From the NCBI GenBank assembly GCA_002343845.1, contig DDSQ01000196.1:177-15956 (forward strand): DNA of 15,780 bases, written 5' to 3'. The stretch's first letter is position 1; the number at the start of each line of letters is the position of its first letter. Below are positions 7,007-15,780 of the stretch, one piece after another. A program made the position numbers and the translations under genes. This stretch comes from Planctomycetes bacterium UBA2386 (GTDB lineage Bacteria; Planctomycetota; UBA1135; UBA2386). The notes under the pieces are model-generated. The model made no database searches, had not been told where the DNA came from, and worked only from the letters and a program-made list of their open reading frames with translations.

Positions 7007-8911
7007 CTACAGCGGCCAGATCGCCGCTGCAGCGGTGAGCCAGGGCGTGCCGACCACCGGCAGGATCGCCGCCTGGAACATCGCGGCCTGCAACCCCCAC
7101 TCGTCGCCGCGCAGCGCGGTCGCGACCGCAGGCGGAAGATGCAGCGTGACCGGTTCGCCGGTCGTGGATCCGGCCACCAGCAACGGCGGCGCCACCAACG
7201 CGTCCAGCAGCAGGTCGCCGAAGCCCGGCAGCGGCGTCGGTGCGCGCGCGAGCCGGCCGATGCCGAGCAGCGCGAAGCCGTTCGCCGGCACCGCGAGCAC
7301 GAGGTCGAGCGGTGCGCCTGCTGGCTGCATGCGCCGGAACTCCGGGAACTGCGCCTGCGGCACGATCTCGCCGACCGCCGGGAACGCCAGCACGTGATTC
7401 TGTGTGTGCACGCGCACGCTCTCGCTGTTGACGCGCGTGCCGAGCACGGGACCCGGCAGTGGCACCGCGGCCCACTGGCCGGCGGGCGCCCCGAAGCCGA
7501 ACGCCGTGCTGCCGTCGACGACGAGCGCGCACGTGCGCCAGATGGCGACGCTCGGTGTGCCGGTGCCAGCGCGCGGCGTCGCGAGCCAGCGGCCACTTCG
7601 TGCCTCGAACGCCCACAGGTTCGCGGCGTCCCAGGCGATCAGCGGAGCGCTCGAGGGGTTGCTGGACCACGCGAGGCTCGGCGTGTTCAGCAACACGAAG
7701 GCGCCAGTGCGCCCGTCGAAGGCGAACACGCCACTGCCAGCACCCACCGCGGCGCCGGTCGTCGTGAGCGAGGGTGGGCCCGGCTGTGCGGCACCAGGTG
7801 CGCGGTGCCAGGTGCCGGTCAGCGAACTCCACAGCACCGGGTGGTTGCCGGCAGCGAGCATGGATCCCACGGCGCCGGCCGCCTGCATGCCGAGCGCCGG
7901 CCCCGCCAAGGTCGCATGGCGGTCGTTGACGGCGCTCCAACCAGTGACGCCGGCAGCGTCCTGCAGCAGCAGCGTACTGCCACTGCCGACCATGCCAGCA
8001 CTGGCGCTGGCCAGCGCGGGGCTCCAGGTTGCGGTGCACGCCGAGAACGCGCGCTTGCCTGCTGGCGTGTCGAGGACCGCGAACAGGTCGAACGGGGTCG
8101 CGTTCGTGCCGGCAGGTCCTGCCGCGACCCACGCGTTCTGCAGACTGCTGTAGCCGATCGCGGTGCCGCCGCCGATCCAGATGCCGTAGTCGTCGCCACG
8201 CACGAGCGACGAACCGACCGCGATCTGCCGCGTGGACCAGGCGCCATGCACGGCGCTGAAGGCATGGACGGTGCCGTTCGCCTCCGCGAAGCCGGCGGTG
8301 CCGTCCACCGACAGTTGCCAGGGCACGGCCGGAACGGTGAGGTCGTGCCACGTGCCGGTGAACGCGTCGTAGGCGCTCAGCATCGTGCCGTAGGCGGCGA
8401 GCGCCGTGTGCCGCAGCACCACCGTCGCCGGTGGACCGGGGAACACGCGCGACGTCCACGTGCCGACGAAGCTGCTGTAGGCATGCAGCGTCGCGCCGTC
8501 GACGACGAGCAGCACCGAGTCGTTTTGGTTCGTGATGCCGTTCCGCAGCGTCGCCGTCGGTCCGATCGACATGCTCGCGAACGCGCCGCGCATCGACGAG
8601 AAGGCATGCGCGGCCCCGAGGCCGATGGTGAGCACGCAGTCGTTGAACACGCGCGTCGTCCCGACCGCGCCGCGCGGATGCACCTTCCAGTTCCGCGTGA
8701 CGGCCGACCAGGCGTGCAACTGGATGCCGTCGCGGTAGGCGACGACCTTGCCGAGGTTCAGCAGGTCCGTGGCGACGACACCCGTGGGCACCGACAGGCT
8801 GGCCCAGGCGGCCGGGGCCTGCGTGCGGCCAGTGGCGACGAGGAGCAGCGCCTGGCAGGCGACGAGAACGGCGCGGCGGAGTGACGGCACGGGGCGCGGC
8901 ACCATAGGCAT
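7007..8911 (-). CDS. secreted repeat protein with 12-13 tandem ~36-residue propeller-like repeats
   Basis: The ATG at 8911 gives 634 residues with a signal peptide (RR, then AVLVACQALLLVA, ending near TGRTQA at 27-32). The open frame continues upstream to 9715, but that part is a shadow of the ChaN-like gene. Motifs of the form xA(W/F/Y)(S/D)xxxGxW recur from residues 66, 102, 143, 179, 216, 252, 287, 323, 359, 396, 433, 470 and weakly 507, so the spacing is almost always 35-37. Units such as LSAYDAFTGTW and VFAFDGRTGAF resemble PQQ-type propeller blades. Residues 520-634 form a separate C-terminal domain of unknown function. I recognise no catalytic motif. It follows the ChaN-like gene after 47 bases. 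A surface or periplasmic binding or structural role is a guess. Confidence 0.8.
   Translation of the reverse strand: MPMVPRPVPSLRRAVLVACQALLLVATGRTQAPAAWASLSVPTGVVATDLLNLGKVVAYRDGIQLHAWSAVTRNWKVHPRGAVGTTRVFNDCVLTIGLGAAHAFSSMRGAFASMSIGPTATLRNGITNQNDSVLLVVDGATLHAYSSFVGTWTSRVFPGPPATVVLRHTALAAYGTMLSAYDAFTGTWHDLTVPAVPWQLSVDGTAGFAEANGTVHAFSAVHGAWSTRQIAVGSSLVRGDDYGIWIGGGTAIGYSSLQNAWVAAGPAGTNATPFDLFAVLDTPAGKRAFSACTATWSPALASASAGMVGSGSTLLLQDAAGVTGWSAVNDRHATLAGPALGMQAAGAVGSMLAAGNHPVLWSSLTGTWHRAPGAAQPGPPSLTTTGAAVGAGSGVFAFDGRTGAFVLLNTPSLAWSSNPSSAPLIAWDAANLWAFEARSGRWLATPRAGTGTPSVAIWRTCALVVDGSTAFGFGAPAGQWAAVPLPGPVLGTRVNSESVRVHTQNHVLAFPAVGEIVPQAQFPEFRRMQPAGAPLDLVLAVPANGFALLGIGRLARAPTPLPGFGDLLLDALVAPPLLVAGSTTGEPVTLHLPPAVATALRGDEWGLQAAMFQAAILPVVGTPWLTAAAAIWPL
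7358..8716 (-). repeat. tandem repeat array, period about 108-111 bases, in the secreted protein
   Basis: Thirteen motif positions in the encoded protein are spaced 36, 41, 36, 37, 36, 35, 36, 36, 37, 37, 37 and 37 residues apart. Conserved positions are a small residue or His, Ala, an aromatic, Ser or Asp, then Gly-x-Trp five residues later. DNA identity between units is low, so the array is old and held by protein structure rather than recent duplication. Confidence 0.75.
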
Positions 8912-8928
8912 GGTTCGTCGCGCGCGCA

Positions 8929-8937
8929 GGGGGGGGG
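8929..8937. repeat. nine-base G homopolymer in the intergenic gap
   Basis: Nine consecutive G (C on the coding strand) lie in the 47-base gap between the ChaN-like stop (8959) and the start of the repeat protein (8911), 17 bases upstream of that ATG. Tracts of this length are prone to slippage. A length change would alter spacing in the leader but would not fuse the two reading frames, because the ChaN-like stop comes first. Confidence 0.6.
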
Positions 8938-8958
8938 CCGGCCCGTGGGACACCGTTG

Positions 8959-9753
8959 TCACGGCTGCGGAGCGAGCAGCGCGCCGAACCACCACACGCC
9001 GCCGTCGCTGCGATGGAGCCGATCGCGGGCCGATACCGCGGGTGCGGTGGCGCGCAGCGTTGCCGGCGGGATGCCGCCGATCACGAGGCCGGGCACGCCG
9101 CTGCGAGCGACGACGTCGCCGACGCCGAGCAGATGCGCCTGGCCGAGCACGGCGACCAGCAGGCGATCGGCGTGCTCCGCGGCGATCGTTCGCACGGTGG
9201 TGGCGATGCGCGCGTCGCGCGCGGCCAGCGGCAGCCTGGGGGTTGGCTCGAGGGCGCGGACCGGAATGGCGTGGTGGCGCGCGAACGCCAGCAGCGCGCG
9301 GTAGTGCGGGGCGTCGAGCTCTTCGTCGTCGAGCCAGGAACCCGGCCAGCGGCGGCGCATGCGCGTGCGCAGCTGCTCCTCGTTCGTGCGGCCGGCGACG
9401 TAGTCGGCAACAGCAGGCCCGTCCTGTTCGCCGATCGCCTCGAGCAGCAGCAGCAGCGGCCGTCCGCTCTGCTGCAGGAGCGTGAGCACGTCGCGCTGCA
9501 GCACGTGCAGCCGGTCGCTGTAGTGGTGGTCGCCGAGCCAGACGACCGCGTGGTCCTGGGCCATCGCGACGATGTCCGTGAGCGACGCCTCGGCGACGAT
9601 CTGCTGCCCGACGGCGTCCTCGAACGACTGCCGGTAGTGCGCCAGCGAGCCGCCCGCCGGCCGCCAGGCCAGTGGCGTGCTGCACGCGGTGGCCGCGAGC
9701 AGCAGGATGGCGCAAAGCACATGGCTCGGCATGATCCGTCGAGCAAGGTCCAT
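8959..9753 (-). CDS. ChaN-family (Cofac_haem_bdg) lipoprotein
   Basis: The preferred start at 9753 gives 264 residues. The N-terminus MDLARR, then the core VLCAILLLAATAC with Cys at residue 24, forms a lipoprotein signal. The alternative ATG at 9732 would drop the positive residues that signal peptides need. The core has VVWLGDHHYSDR (71-81), matching the family's early metal or haem-pocket motif, usually GExH; then LLLLLEAIGE, and near the end LVAVLGQAHLLGVGD with His 207. In Campylobacter, ChaN binds haem and is iron-regulated. Here Asp 75 replaces the usual Glu, so the ligand is uncertain, and a TraB-like or esterase-like relative is the main alternative. It lies divergent to elbB and just upstream of the repeat protein. 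Confidence 0.7.
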   Translation of the reverse strand: MDLARRIMPSHVLCAILLLAATACSTPLAWRPAGGSLAHYRQSFEDAVGQQIVAEASLTDIVAMAQDHAVVWLGDHHYSDRLHVLQRDVLTLLQQSGRPLLLLLEAIGEQDGPAVADYVAGRTNEEQLRTRMRRRWPGSWLDDEELDAPHYRALLAFARHHAIPVRALEPTPRLPLAARDARIATTVRTIAAEHADRLLVAVLGQAHLLGVGDVVARSGVPGLVIGGIPPATLRATAPAVSARDRLHRSDGGVWWFGALLAPQP

Positions 9754-9765
9754 GGAGCGATCATG
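9754..9765 (+). promoter_or_regulatory. Shine-Dalgarno site of elbB between two divergent starts
   Basis: GGAG at 9754-9757 lies five bases before the elbB ATG at 9763 and directly abuts the reverse-strand ATG of the ChaN-like gene (9753). Only nine bases separate the two start codons, so promoters for both must lie inside the opposite coding regions, or one message must start very close to its start codon. Confidence 0.6.
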
Positions 9766-10443
9766 AAGCGCAAGGTCGGTGTGGTGTTGTCGGGATGTGG
9801 GTTCCTCGACGGTTCGGAGATCCAGGAGTCGGTGTTGACGTTGCTCGCCCTCGACGAACTCGGCGCCGAGGCGGTTTGCATGGCGCCGCGCGGTCCGCAG
9901 CACCACGTCGTCGATCACGAACGCGGCGAGCCCGTGGCGGCGGAGCGACGCGATGTGCTGCGCGAAGCCGCCCGCATCGCGCGTGGTCGCATCCGCGATC
10001 TGGCGACCGTCACCGCCGCGGAGCTCGATGCCGTCGTGCTGCCGGGTGGCTTTGGCGCGGCGAAGAACCTCAGCGACTTCGCGGTCGCCGGTGCGCGCGC
10101 GACCGCGCACCCCGAAGTCGCGCGCCTGCTGCGGGAAATGCACGCGGCGCGGAAACCGATCGGCGCCATCTGCATCGCGCCCGCCGTCGTCGCGTCCGTG
10201 CTCGGTCGGACCGCCCGTCCGACGCTGACGATCGGCAACGACGCGGCCACGGCGCAGGCCCTGGAGGCGATGGGGGCCCGCCATCGCCAATGCGCGGTGG
10301 ACGCGTGTGTCGTCGATCCCGAGTGTCGGATCATCTCGACCCCGGCGTACATGTTCGACGCCGGCGTCGCGTCGATCGCCGCCGGCATCCGCAAGCTGTG
10401 CACGGAAGTGCTCGCGGCGATCGCGAAGCGAGGTGCGGCATGA
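9763..10443 (+). CDS. elbB: ElbB-type DJ-1/PfpI superfamily glyoxalase
   Basis: The protein has 226 residues against about 217 in E. coli, and aligns end to end with ElbB. Clear blocks are VVLSGCGFLDGSEIQES (7-23), AVCMAPRGPQ, VLPGGFGAAKNLSDFA (92-107) and GAICIAPA (134-141) with the nucleophilic Cys 137, then STPAYM near the end. E. coli ElbB has glyoxalase activity in vitro and was first linked to isoprenoid synthesis; its physiological role is unsettled. It is a cytoplasmic protein without a signal peptide. GGAG precedes the start. The stop overlaps the dehydrogenase start as ATGA, suggesting joint translation. Confidence 0.93.
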   Translation: MKRKVGVVLSGCGFLDGSEIQESVLTLLALDELGAEAVCMAPRGPQHHVVDHERGEPVAAERRDVLREAARIARGRIRDLATVTAAELDAVVLPGGFGAAKNLSDFAVAGARATAHPEVARLLREMHAARKPIGAICIAPAVVASVLGRTARPTLTIGNDAATAQALEAMGARHRQCAVDACVVDPECRIISTPAYMFDAGVASIAAGIRKLCTEVLAAIAKRGAA

Positions 10444-11270
10444 GCAAGCCGAGCAAGGCAGCAGGGCGGCGGGCGGTCGATGCCGATCGCACGGCGCGGG
10501 AACTTGCCGGGCGACGGTGCCTCGTCACCGGTGGTGGGTCGGGGATCGGTGCCGGCATCGCGCGCGCGTTGGCTCTGCGCGGAGCCCGGGTCGGCCTGCT
10601 CGGCCGACGTCGCCAGGCGCTCCAACAAGTCGCCACGAGCCTGCCGGTTGTCGATGGCGAAGGCGCGCGCGTCGTCGTCGGCGACGTCACCGATCGCACC
10701 GGTCTGCGCACGGCCGTCGCCCGGCTGGCCCGGTCGTTCGGCGGGCTCGACATCGTCGTGGCGAACGCCGGCATCGGCGGCCCCAACCGGTGCGCCCTGC
10801 CCGGGCCCGAACGCTGGGATGAAGTCGTGCGCACGAACCTCGACGGTGTCTTCTTCACCGTGCTCGCGGCGTTGCCCCACCTCGCCGACGGCGGTCGCAT
10901 CGTCGTCATCAGTTCGGTGCTCGGGCGCTTTGGCGTGCCCGGCTACACCGCGTACTGCGCGAGCAAGCACGGCGTGATCGGCCTCGCGAAGGCACTCGCC
11001 CTCGAACTCGCGCCGCGGCGCATCACCGTCAATGTCGTGTGCCCGGGGTGGGTCGACACCGACATGGCGACCGCCGGCATGCAGGCCATGGCGGATGCGA
11101 TGGGCACCGACCTTGCCAAGGCCCGCAAGCAGGCCCTGTCCGCGGTGCCGCTCGGTCGCATCCTGCAGCCCGACGAGATCGGCGAGACCGTTGCCTTCCT
11201 GTGTTCGCGCGGTGCCAGCGGGATGACCGGCCAGGCGATCAGCCACTGCGGCGGCCAGGTCATGTGGTGA
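10440..11270 (+). CDS. short-chain dehydrogenase/reductase (SDR), classical type
   Basis: The protein has 276 residues. After a basic N-terminal tail of about 25 residues comes the cofactor motif TGGGSGIG (30-37), then NAG (109-111), Asn 133, catalytic Ser 158 or 159, and YCASK (172-176). The ending PGWVDTDM...GQAISHCGGQ is usual for FabG-like enzymes that add TGQ near the C-terminus. Basic residues after the second strand (LGRRRQ, 54-59) favour NADP(H). FabG-like and 3-hydroxyacyl reductases are the nearest style, but substrate cannot be named. GAGG at 10430-10433, six bases before the ATG, is a good ribosome site in addition to the ATGA overlap with elbB. A small-aldehyde link to ElbB is possible but only inferred from the overlap. 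Confidence 0.93.
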   Translation: MSKPSKAAGRRAVDADRTARELAGRRCLVTGGGSGIGAGIARALALRGARVGLLGRRRQALQQVATSLPVVDGEGARVVVGDVTDRTGLRTAVARLARSFGGLDIVVANAGIGGPNRCALPGPERWDEVVRTNLDGVFFTVLAALPHLADGGRIVVISSVLGRFGVPGYTAYCASKHGVIGLAKALALELAPRRITVNVVCPGWVDTDMATAGMQAMADAMGTDLAKARKQALSAVPLGRILQPDEIGETVAFLCSRGASGMTGQAISHCGGQVMW

Positions 11271-11271
11271 A

Positions 11272-11286
11272 GTCCCGAAACGGGAC
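11272..11286 (+). terminator. short hairpin just after the SDR stop
   Basis: GTCCCG, loop AAA, CGGGAC is a perfect 6-bp stem beginning two bases after the SDR stop codon. No T tract follows. It may end or stabilise the elbB-SDR message. The remaining gap to 11400 holds no ORF or strong promoter that I can see. Confidence 0.35.
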
Positions 11287-11400
11287 GAGCCCGCACGCCG
11301 TGCCATGGGCAAGTGGGCGCGGCGGCTGCAGCCCAGGGCAACGGGTGGTTTTCGCGCGAGCTAGCCTGTCGAGCCGCGGGAACGCCTGCGGTTTCCCCCG

Positions 11401-12330
11401 ATGCGCCCCGCGACTTCGCTCTCCCTGGCGGTCCTTGCCGCGTGCACCGCGGTCGACGCGTGGTCGCGTCGCGACCGGCAGGCGTGGTTCTCCGAGCCGC
11501 CGGTGACGATCGAGTTCGCCGTGCCGCCGCAGGCCTCGGCGCCACGTCCGCAGGATCCTCCGCGCCCGCGTCCCCTACCGCAGGAGCCACGCTACATCGA
11601 CCAGCGGGAACCGGCGCGGGTCGGGAGCCGAACGGAACCGCGGCCGGAAATGACAGCGCGCCTCCAGGCAGGGTTCGGCCGGGTGGACGCCCGGATCGAC
11701 GGTCGGCTCGACGACCGCGCCGACGCGCGTTTCCTCGGGGTCGGGCTCGAGTCGGATCGTGGCGTTGGCGCCTTCCTCGAAGCCTGGACGAGTGACGGCG
11801 AACTGTTCGCCGGGCGGCGCATCAACGACGGCATCGACCCCGTGCGCGCGGACGCGTCGTTCCACGGGGCCGACCTGTTCGTCTACTACCATCGCGATCC
11901 GCTGCGCGGTGACCTGCGCCTGCCGTGGCGCATCGGACTGTTCACCGATCTCCAGCGACTCGAACAAGAGTACGCGCCCGTGCAGCGCGACTGGCTCTCG
12001 ACGGGCGCCCGCGTGGTGGTCGAGCCGACCTGGCGCCTGGTCGGGAACGACGACCGTGCCCTCGAACTCGTCGGCCGCTTTGGCGTCGACGCCGGCGCGA
12101 CCTGGTTTCGTGAGCACTTCCGCAACGGCGGCGACCGCGACGAGACCTGGCGCTGGTCGGGAGATGCCGGGCTGGCGGTGCGCGGACGGCTCGGCAAACT
12201 CGACCTGGAGCTCGGCTACCGCCTGACCCACACGCAGTACGCGGCGATCGACAGCGATCTGTTCGGCGACCACGACCGCTCCGACTTCCGGCGGCAGCAG
12301 GTGTTCGTGTCGTTGGCGCTCACCTGGTAG
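11401..12330 (+). CDS. hypothetical lipobox protein with outer-membrane barrel-like C-terminal half
   Basis: The protein has 309 residues. The N-terminus MRPATSLSLAVLAAC carries a good lipobox (LAAC, Cys 15), followed by a Pro/Arg-rich stretch to about residue 80. From about residue 84 onward, alternating polar and hydrophobic segments (LQAGFG, FLGVGLES, LFVYYHRD, WRIGLFTDLQ, ARVVVEPTWRL, ELVGRFGVDAG, AGLAVRGR, LDLELGYRL) look like antiparallel beta strands, and the protein ends VFVSLALTW with a terminal aromatic, as in outer-membrane barrels. I do not recognise a family. An upstream in-frame TAG at 11362-11364 limits the start. No Shine-Dalgarno site is seen. It faces the TonB receptor gene end to end. 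Confidence 0.75.
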   Translation: MRPATSLSLAVLAACTAVDAWSRRDRQAWFSEPPVTIEFAVPPQASAPRPQDPPRPRPLPQEPRYIDQREPARVGSRTEPRPEMTARLQAGFGRVDARIDGRLDDRADARFLGVGLESDRGVGAFLEAWTSDGELFAGRRINDGIDPVRADASFHGADLFVYYHRDPLRGDLRLPWRIGLFTDLQRLEQEYAPVQRDWLSTGARVVVEPTWRLVGNDDRALELVGRFGVDAGATWFREHFRNGGDRDETWRWSGDAGLAVRGRLGKLDLELGYRLTHTQYAAIDSDLFGDHDRSDFRRQQVFVSLALTW

Positions 12331-12344
12331 CTGGTCCGCTGCGC

Positions 12345-12376
12345 GTCGGCGTCGTTCGCCGACAGCCCGCACGGGC
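12345..12376. terminator. two hairpins between convergent genes, possible two-way terminator
   Basis: GTCGGCG (12345-12351), loop TCGTT, CGCCGAC (12357-12363) is a perfect 7-bp stem. GCCCG (12365-12369), CA, CGGGC (12372-12376) follows. Both fall in the 50-base gap between the lipobox protein stop and the TonB receptor stop. There are no T tracts, so strength is uncertain, but position and symmetry fit a shared terminator. Confidence 0.45.
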
Positions 12377-12380
12377 GCGA

Positions 12381-14266
12381 TCAGAGGGTGTGCGTGACCA
12401 TGAAGTACCAGCCGCGCTGCACCTCTTCCAAGTAGTAGTACTCGGGGTGGTGCGGGTCGGTCAGGTTCTGGCCGACGACTTCGAGTGTCGTCTGCGGACA
12501 GGCCTGCCAGCCCAGCCTCAGGTCGAGCCGCCACCAGGTCGGGATGCCGGCGCGACGCTGGGTGTAGAGCAGGTTCGCATCGCACTCGATGCCGGGCAGT
12601 GGGTCGAAGCCGAAGGTGGCGCCGCCGCGCAGTGGGGGTACCTGTCCTTCGATCGTGTCGGCATCGCCGAACACCGTGTCGTCGAAGTTGCGTGAGTTGG
12701 CCTGGGTCGTCGCGAGCCACCCGGTGATGCGCAGATTCTCGCACGGGTTCCAGGCCGCGAGCAGTTCGCCGCCGAACGCGTTGGTGCGGCCGTCCGCCAG
12801 ATACAGGGTGGCGCCGGTCGCGAGGTCGGTGTCGAAGCCGTTGATCTGGTCGTCGACGTCGTAGACGAACGTGTCCAGTTGCAGCAGCAGGCGCTCGCCG
12901 AAGCGGCGGCGCACGCCGAATTCCCACGCCAGCAGGCTGCTCGCCTTGCGCGGGACCAGGAGGCCGCTGTCGGCGATCTTGCGATCGGGTTCGCGGTTGG
13001 CGCTGAAGGCAGTCCAGACGCTCAGGTCGGCAGCCGGCGTCCACGCCAGGCGAACGTCCGGCTGGCTGTCGATGCCGCTGCCGTCGCGTGCGTCCTGGTA
13101 GCCGATGTTGCCGCCGAGCGTCAGGCGCAGCGTCGGGCAGAGCTGCCAGTCCCACGATGCGAACAGGTCGCCGCGTGTCTCGTTGAATTCGTTGCCGGTC
13201 GCGGCGAACACGCGGAAGTTCTCGACGGTGAGGCTTCGCGCACCGAGGCCGACGGTCAGCGTGTGACCCGGCGCTGCTTGCCACGAATGCTGCAGGGTGC
13301 CGTCGAACAACTCCTCGCGCCAGCGCAGGAACTCGTCCGGGACGTCGTTCAAGTAGTCGCGGATGTCCTGGTCGTAGGCCTCCGCGGCGACGCGCAACTC
13401 GGTCCACGAATGGTCGCCGTGGTCGAGCCGCAGCCGCGACTTGAGGTGGCCGCCCTTGATCATGTTCAGCGCCGAGAACCCCGGGGCGATTGCGTACGAG
13501 TCGCCGAGGAAGCTGTCGTGGTACAGGCCGTCGATCGTGAGCGCGCCGTTGTCGCCGAGCCGCGTGTCGAGGCGGCCGCCGACGCTGTTGTTGTCCCAAC
13601 GATCGCCGGCTGTGGTCGGATGGCCGCCGTCACGCTGGGCCATCTTGCCGAACACGTAGAAGTCCGACTGCTCGCCGGCCGACGCCCCGTAGCGGAACGT
13701 GCCGATCAGGTGCTCTTCGCTGCCGACCAGCCCGCTGACGCGGAGCCCGCGCGAGTCGGCGGCCTTCTTGGTGACGATGTTGATCACGCCCTGGCTCGCC
13801 TTGTCGCCCCATCGAGCACCACCAGGGCCGCGGACGACCTCGATGCGCTGGATCACGGCGATCGGCAGGTCGATCGCCTGGAAGTACTCACGGCGCAGCA
13901 GCGTCGTGTACAGACGCTGGCCGTCGATCAAGACCAGCATGCCGGCGAACTCGTACTCGCCGAGACGGCTGCTGAAGCCGTAGGCGCCGGGCACGTCCTG
14001 CGCGATCACGAGGCCCGGCACGAGGCGCAGCAACTCGCCGAGCGAGCGCATGCCGGAACGCCGGATCTCGGGCTCGTTGAGCACGAACACCGACGCGGCC
14101 GTCGCGGCCAACGACTCGGCCTGACGCGCGCCGACTTCGACGGGCACCTCCAGCAGCTGCTCGAGTGTCAACGACTCGAGTTCGTCGTGCTGCGGATTCT
14201 GCGCATGCAGCGGCGGCGCGGCGGCGAGCGCCGCGGCCAGAACCAGGAGAGGCGTGTTCGACGTCG

Positions 14267-14270
<4 letters not shown>
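12381..14270 (-). CDS. TonB-dependent outer-membrane receptor
   Basis: The ATG at 14270 gives 629 residues with a signal peptide (residues 1-23, LLVLAAALAAA, ending LHAQ). Then LESLTLEQLLEVPVEVGARQ (31-50) matches the pre-plug segment of receptors annotated as iron-complex or vitamin receptors. The plug covers about 50-168, with LLRLVPGL, VLIDGQRLY, IQRIEVVRGPGGARWG and GVINIVTKKA. The rest is a 22-strand-type barrel ending GWYFMVTHTL; the last residue is Leu rather than Phe or Trp. The open frame extends upstream to 14555 but overlaps the kinase, so I reject that start. Start and kinase stop overlap as ATGA, and AGGAG lies nine bases upstream. The ligand is unknown. No TonB, ExbB or ExbD gene is in the window. 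Confidence 0.93.

Positions 14271-15780
<1,510 letters not shown>

Noticed and set aside
6990..7007. 5-bp hairpin with 8-base loop between the convergent LOG and repeat-protein genes as a terminator
   Set aside because: The stem is short, the loop is long and there is no T tract; too weak to list.
7024..7035. 12-base palindrome CCGCTGCAGCGG as an operator
   Set aside because: It lies within the last codons of the repeat protein, in Ala-coding GC-rich sequence where such palindromes arise easily.
7139..8884. 581-residue plus-strand frame opposite the repeat protein
   Set aside because: It is Arg/Ala/Gly-rich without motifs, whereas the minus frame has a signal peptide and a regular repeat.
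8912..9715. N-terminal extension of the repeat protein to an ATG at 9715
   Set aside because: It overlaps the ChaN-like gene in another frame, is Arg-rich, and would bury the clear signal peptide that starts at 8911.

Overview
The window is a GC-rich, almost gap-free stretch of bacterial chromosome. It encodes outer-membrane machinery (a BamA-type Omp85 protein, a TonB-dependent receptor, lipoprotein signals), so the host has a diderm envelope. The large secreted repeat protein and the unusual FtsK-like protein remind me of high-GC Planctomycetota. That phylum assignment is an inference from gene content and style, not something the sequence proves. I see no tRNA, rRNA, CRISPR array, insertion sequence or phage gene. 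No gene-free stretch exceeds 150 bases.

Layout. (1) Bases 2-6985, plus strand: the acidic tail of an unidentified protein; a motor-less FtsK-like membrane protein (238-1671); the replicative helicase dnaB (1821-3170) with a DnaA-box-like site ahead of it; a five-POTRA BamA homologue (3187-5832); a Nudix hydrolase (5829-6383); and a LOG-family phosphoribohydrolase (6380-6985). The last three are tightly spaced or overlapping. (2) Bases 7007-9753, minus strand: a ChaN-type lipoprotein followed by a 634-residue secreted protein built from about a dozen 36-37-residue repeats. (3) Bases 9763-11270, plus strand: elbB overlapping a short-chain dehydrogenase, divergent from the chaN-like gene with only 9 bases between the start codons. 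(4) Bases 11401-12330, plus strand: a lipobox-bearing protein with a beta-barrel-like C-terminus. (5) Bases 12381-15780, minus strand: a hybrid histidine kinase (N-terminus outside the window) overlapping a TonB-dependent receptor gene.

How the genes fit together. Block 1 puts a division/chromosome-segregation-like protein, the replication helicase and the outer-membrane assembly factor on one strand, followed by two nucleotide-cleanup enzymes. Block 5 looks like a sensor-plus-receptor unit made from one transcript. Four gene pairs share an ATGA stop/start overlap, so translational coupling is a recurring habit here.

The most unusual item is the FtsK-like protein. It keeps a four-helix membrane domain at the N-terminus and a winged-helix gamma domain at the C-terminus but has no RecA-like motor between them. 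Its gamma domain also lacks the residues that read KOPS in E. coli. The second is the long secreted protein with regular 36-37-residue repeats resembling propeller blades.
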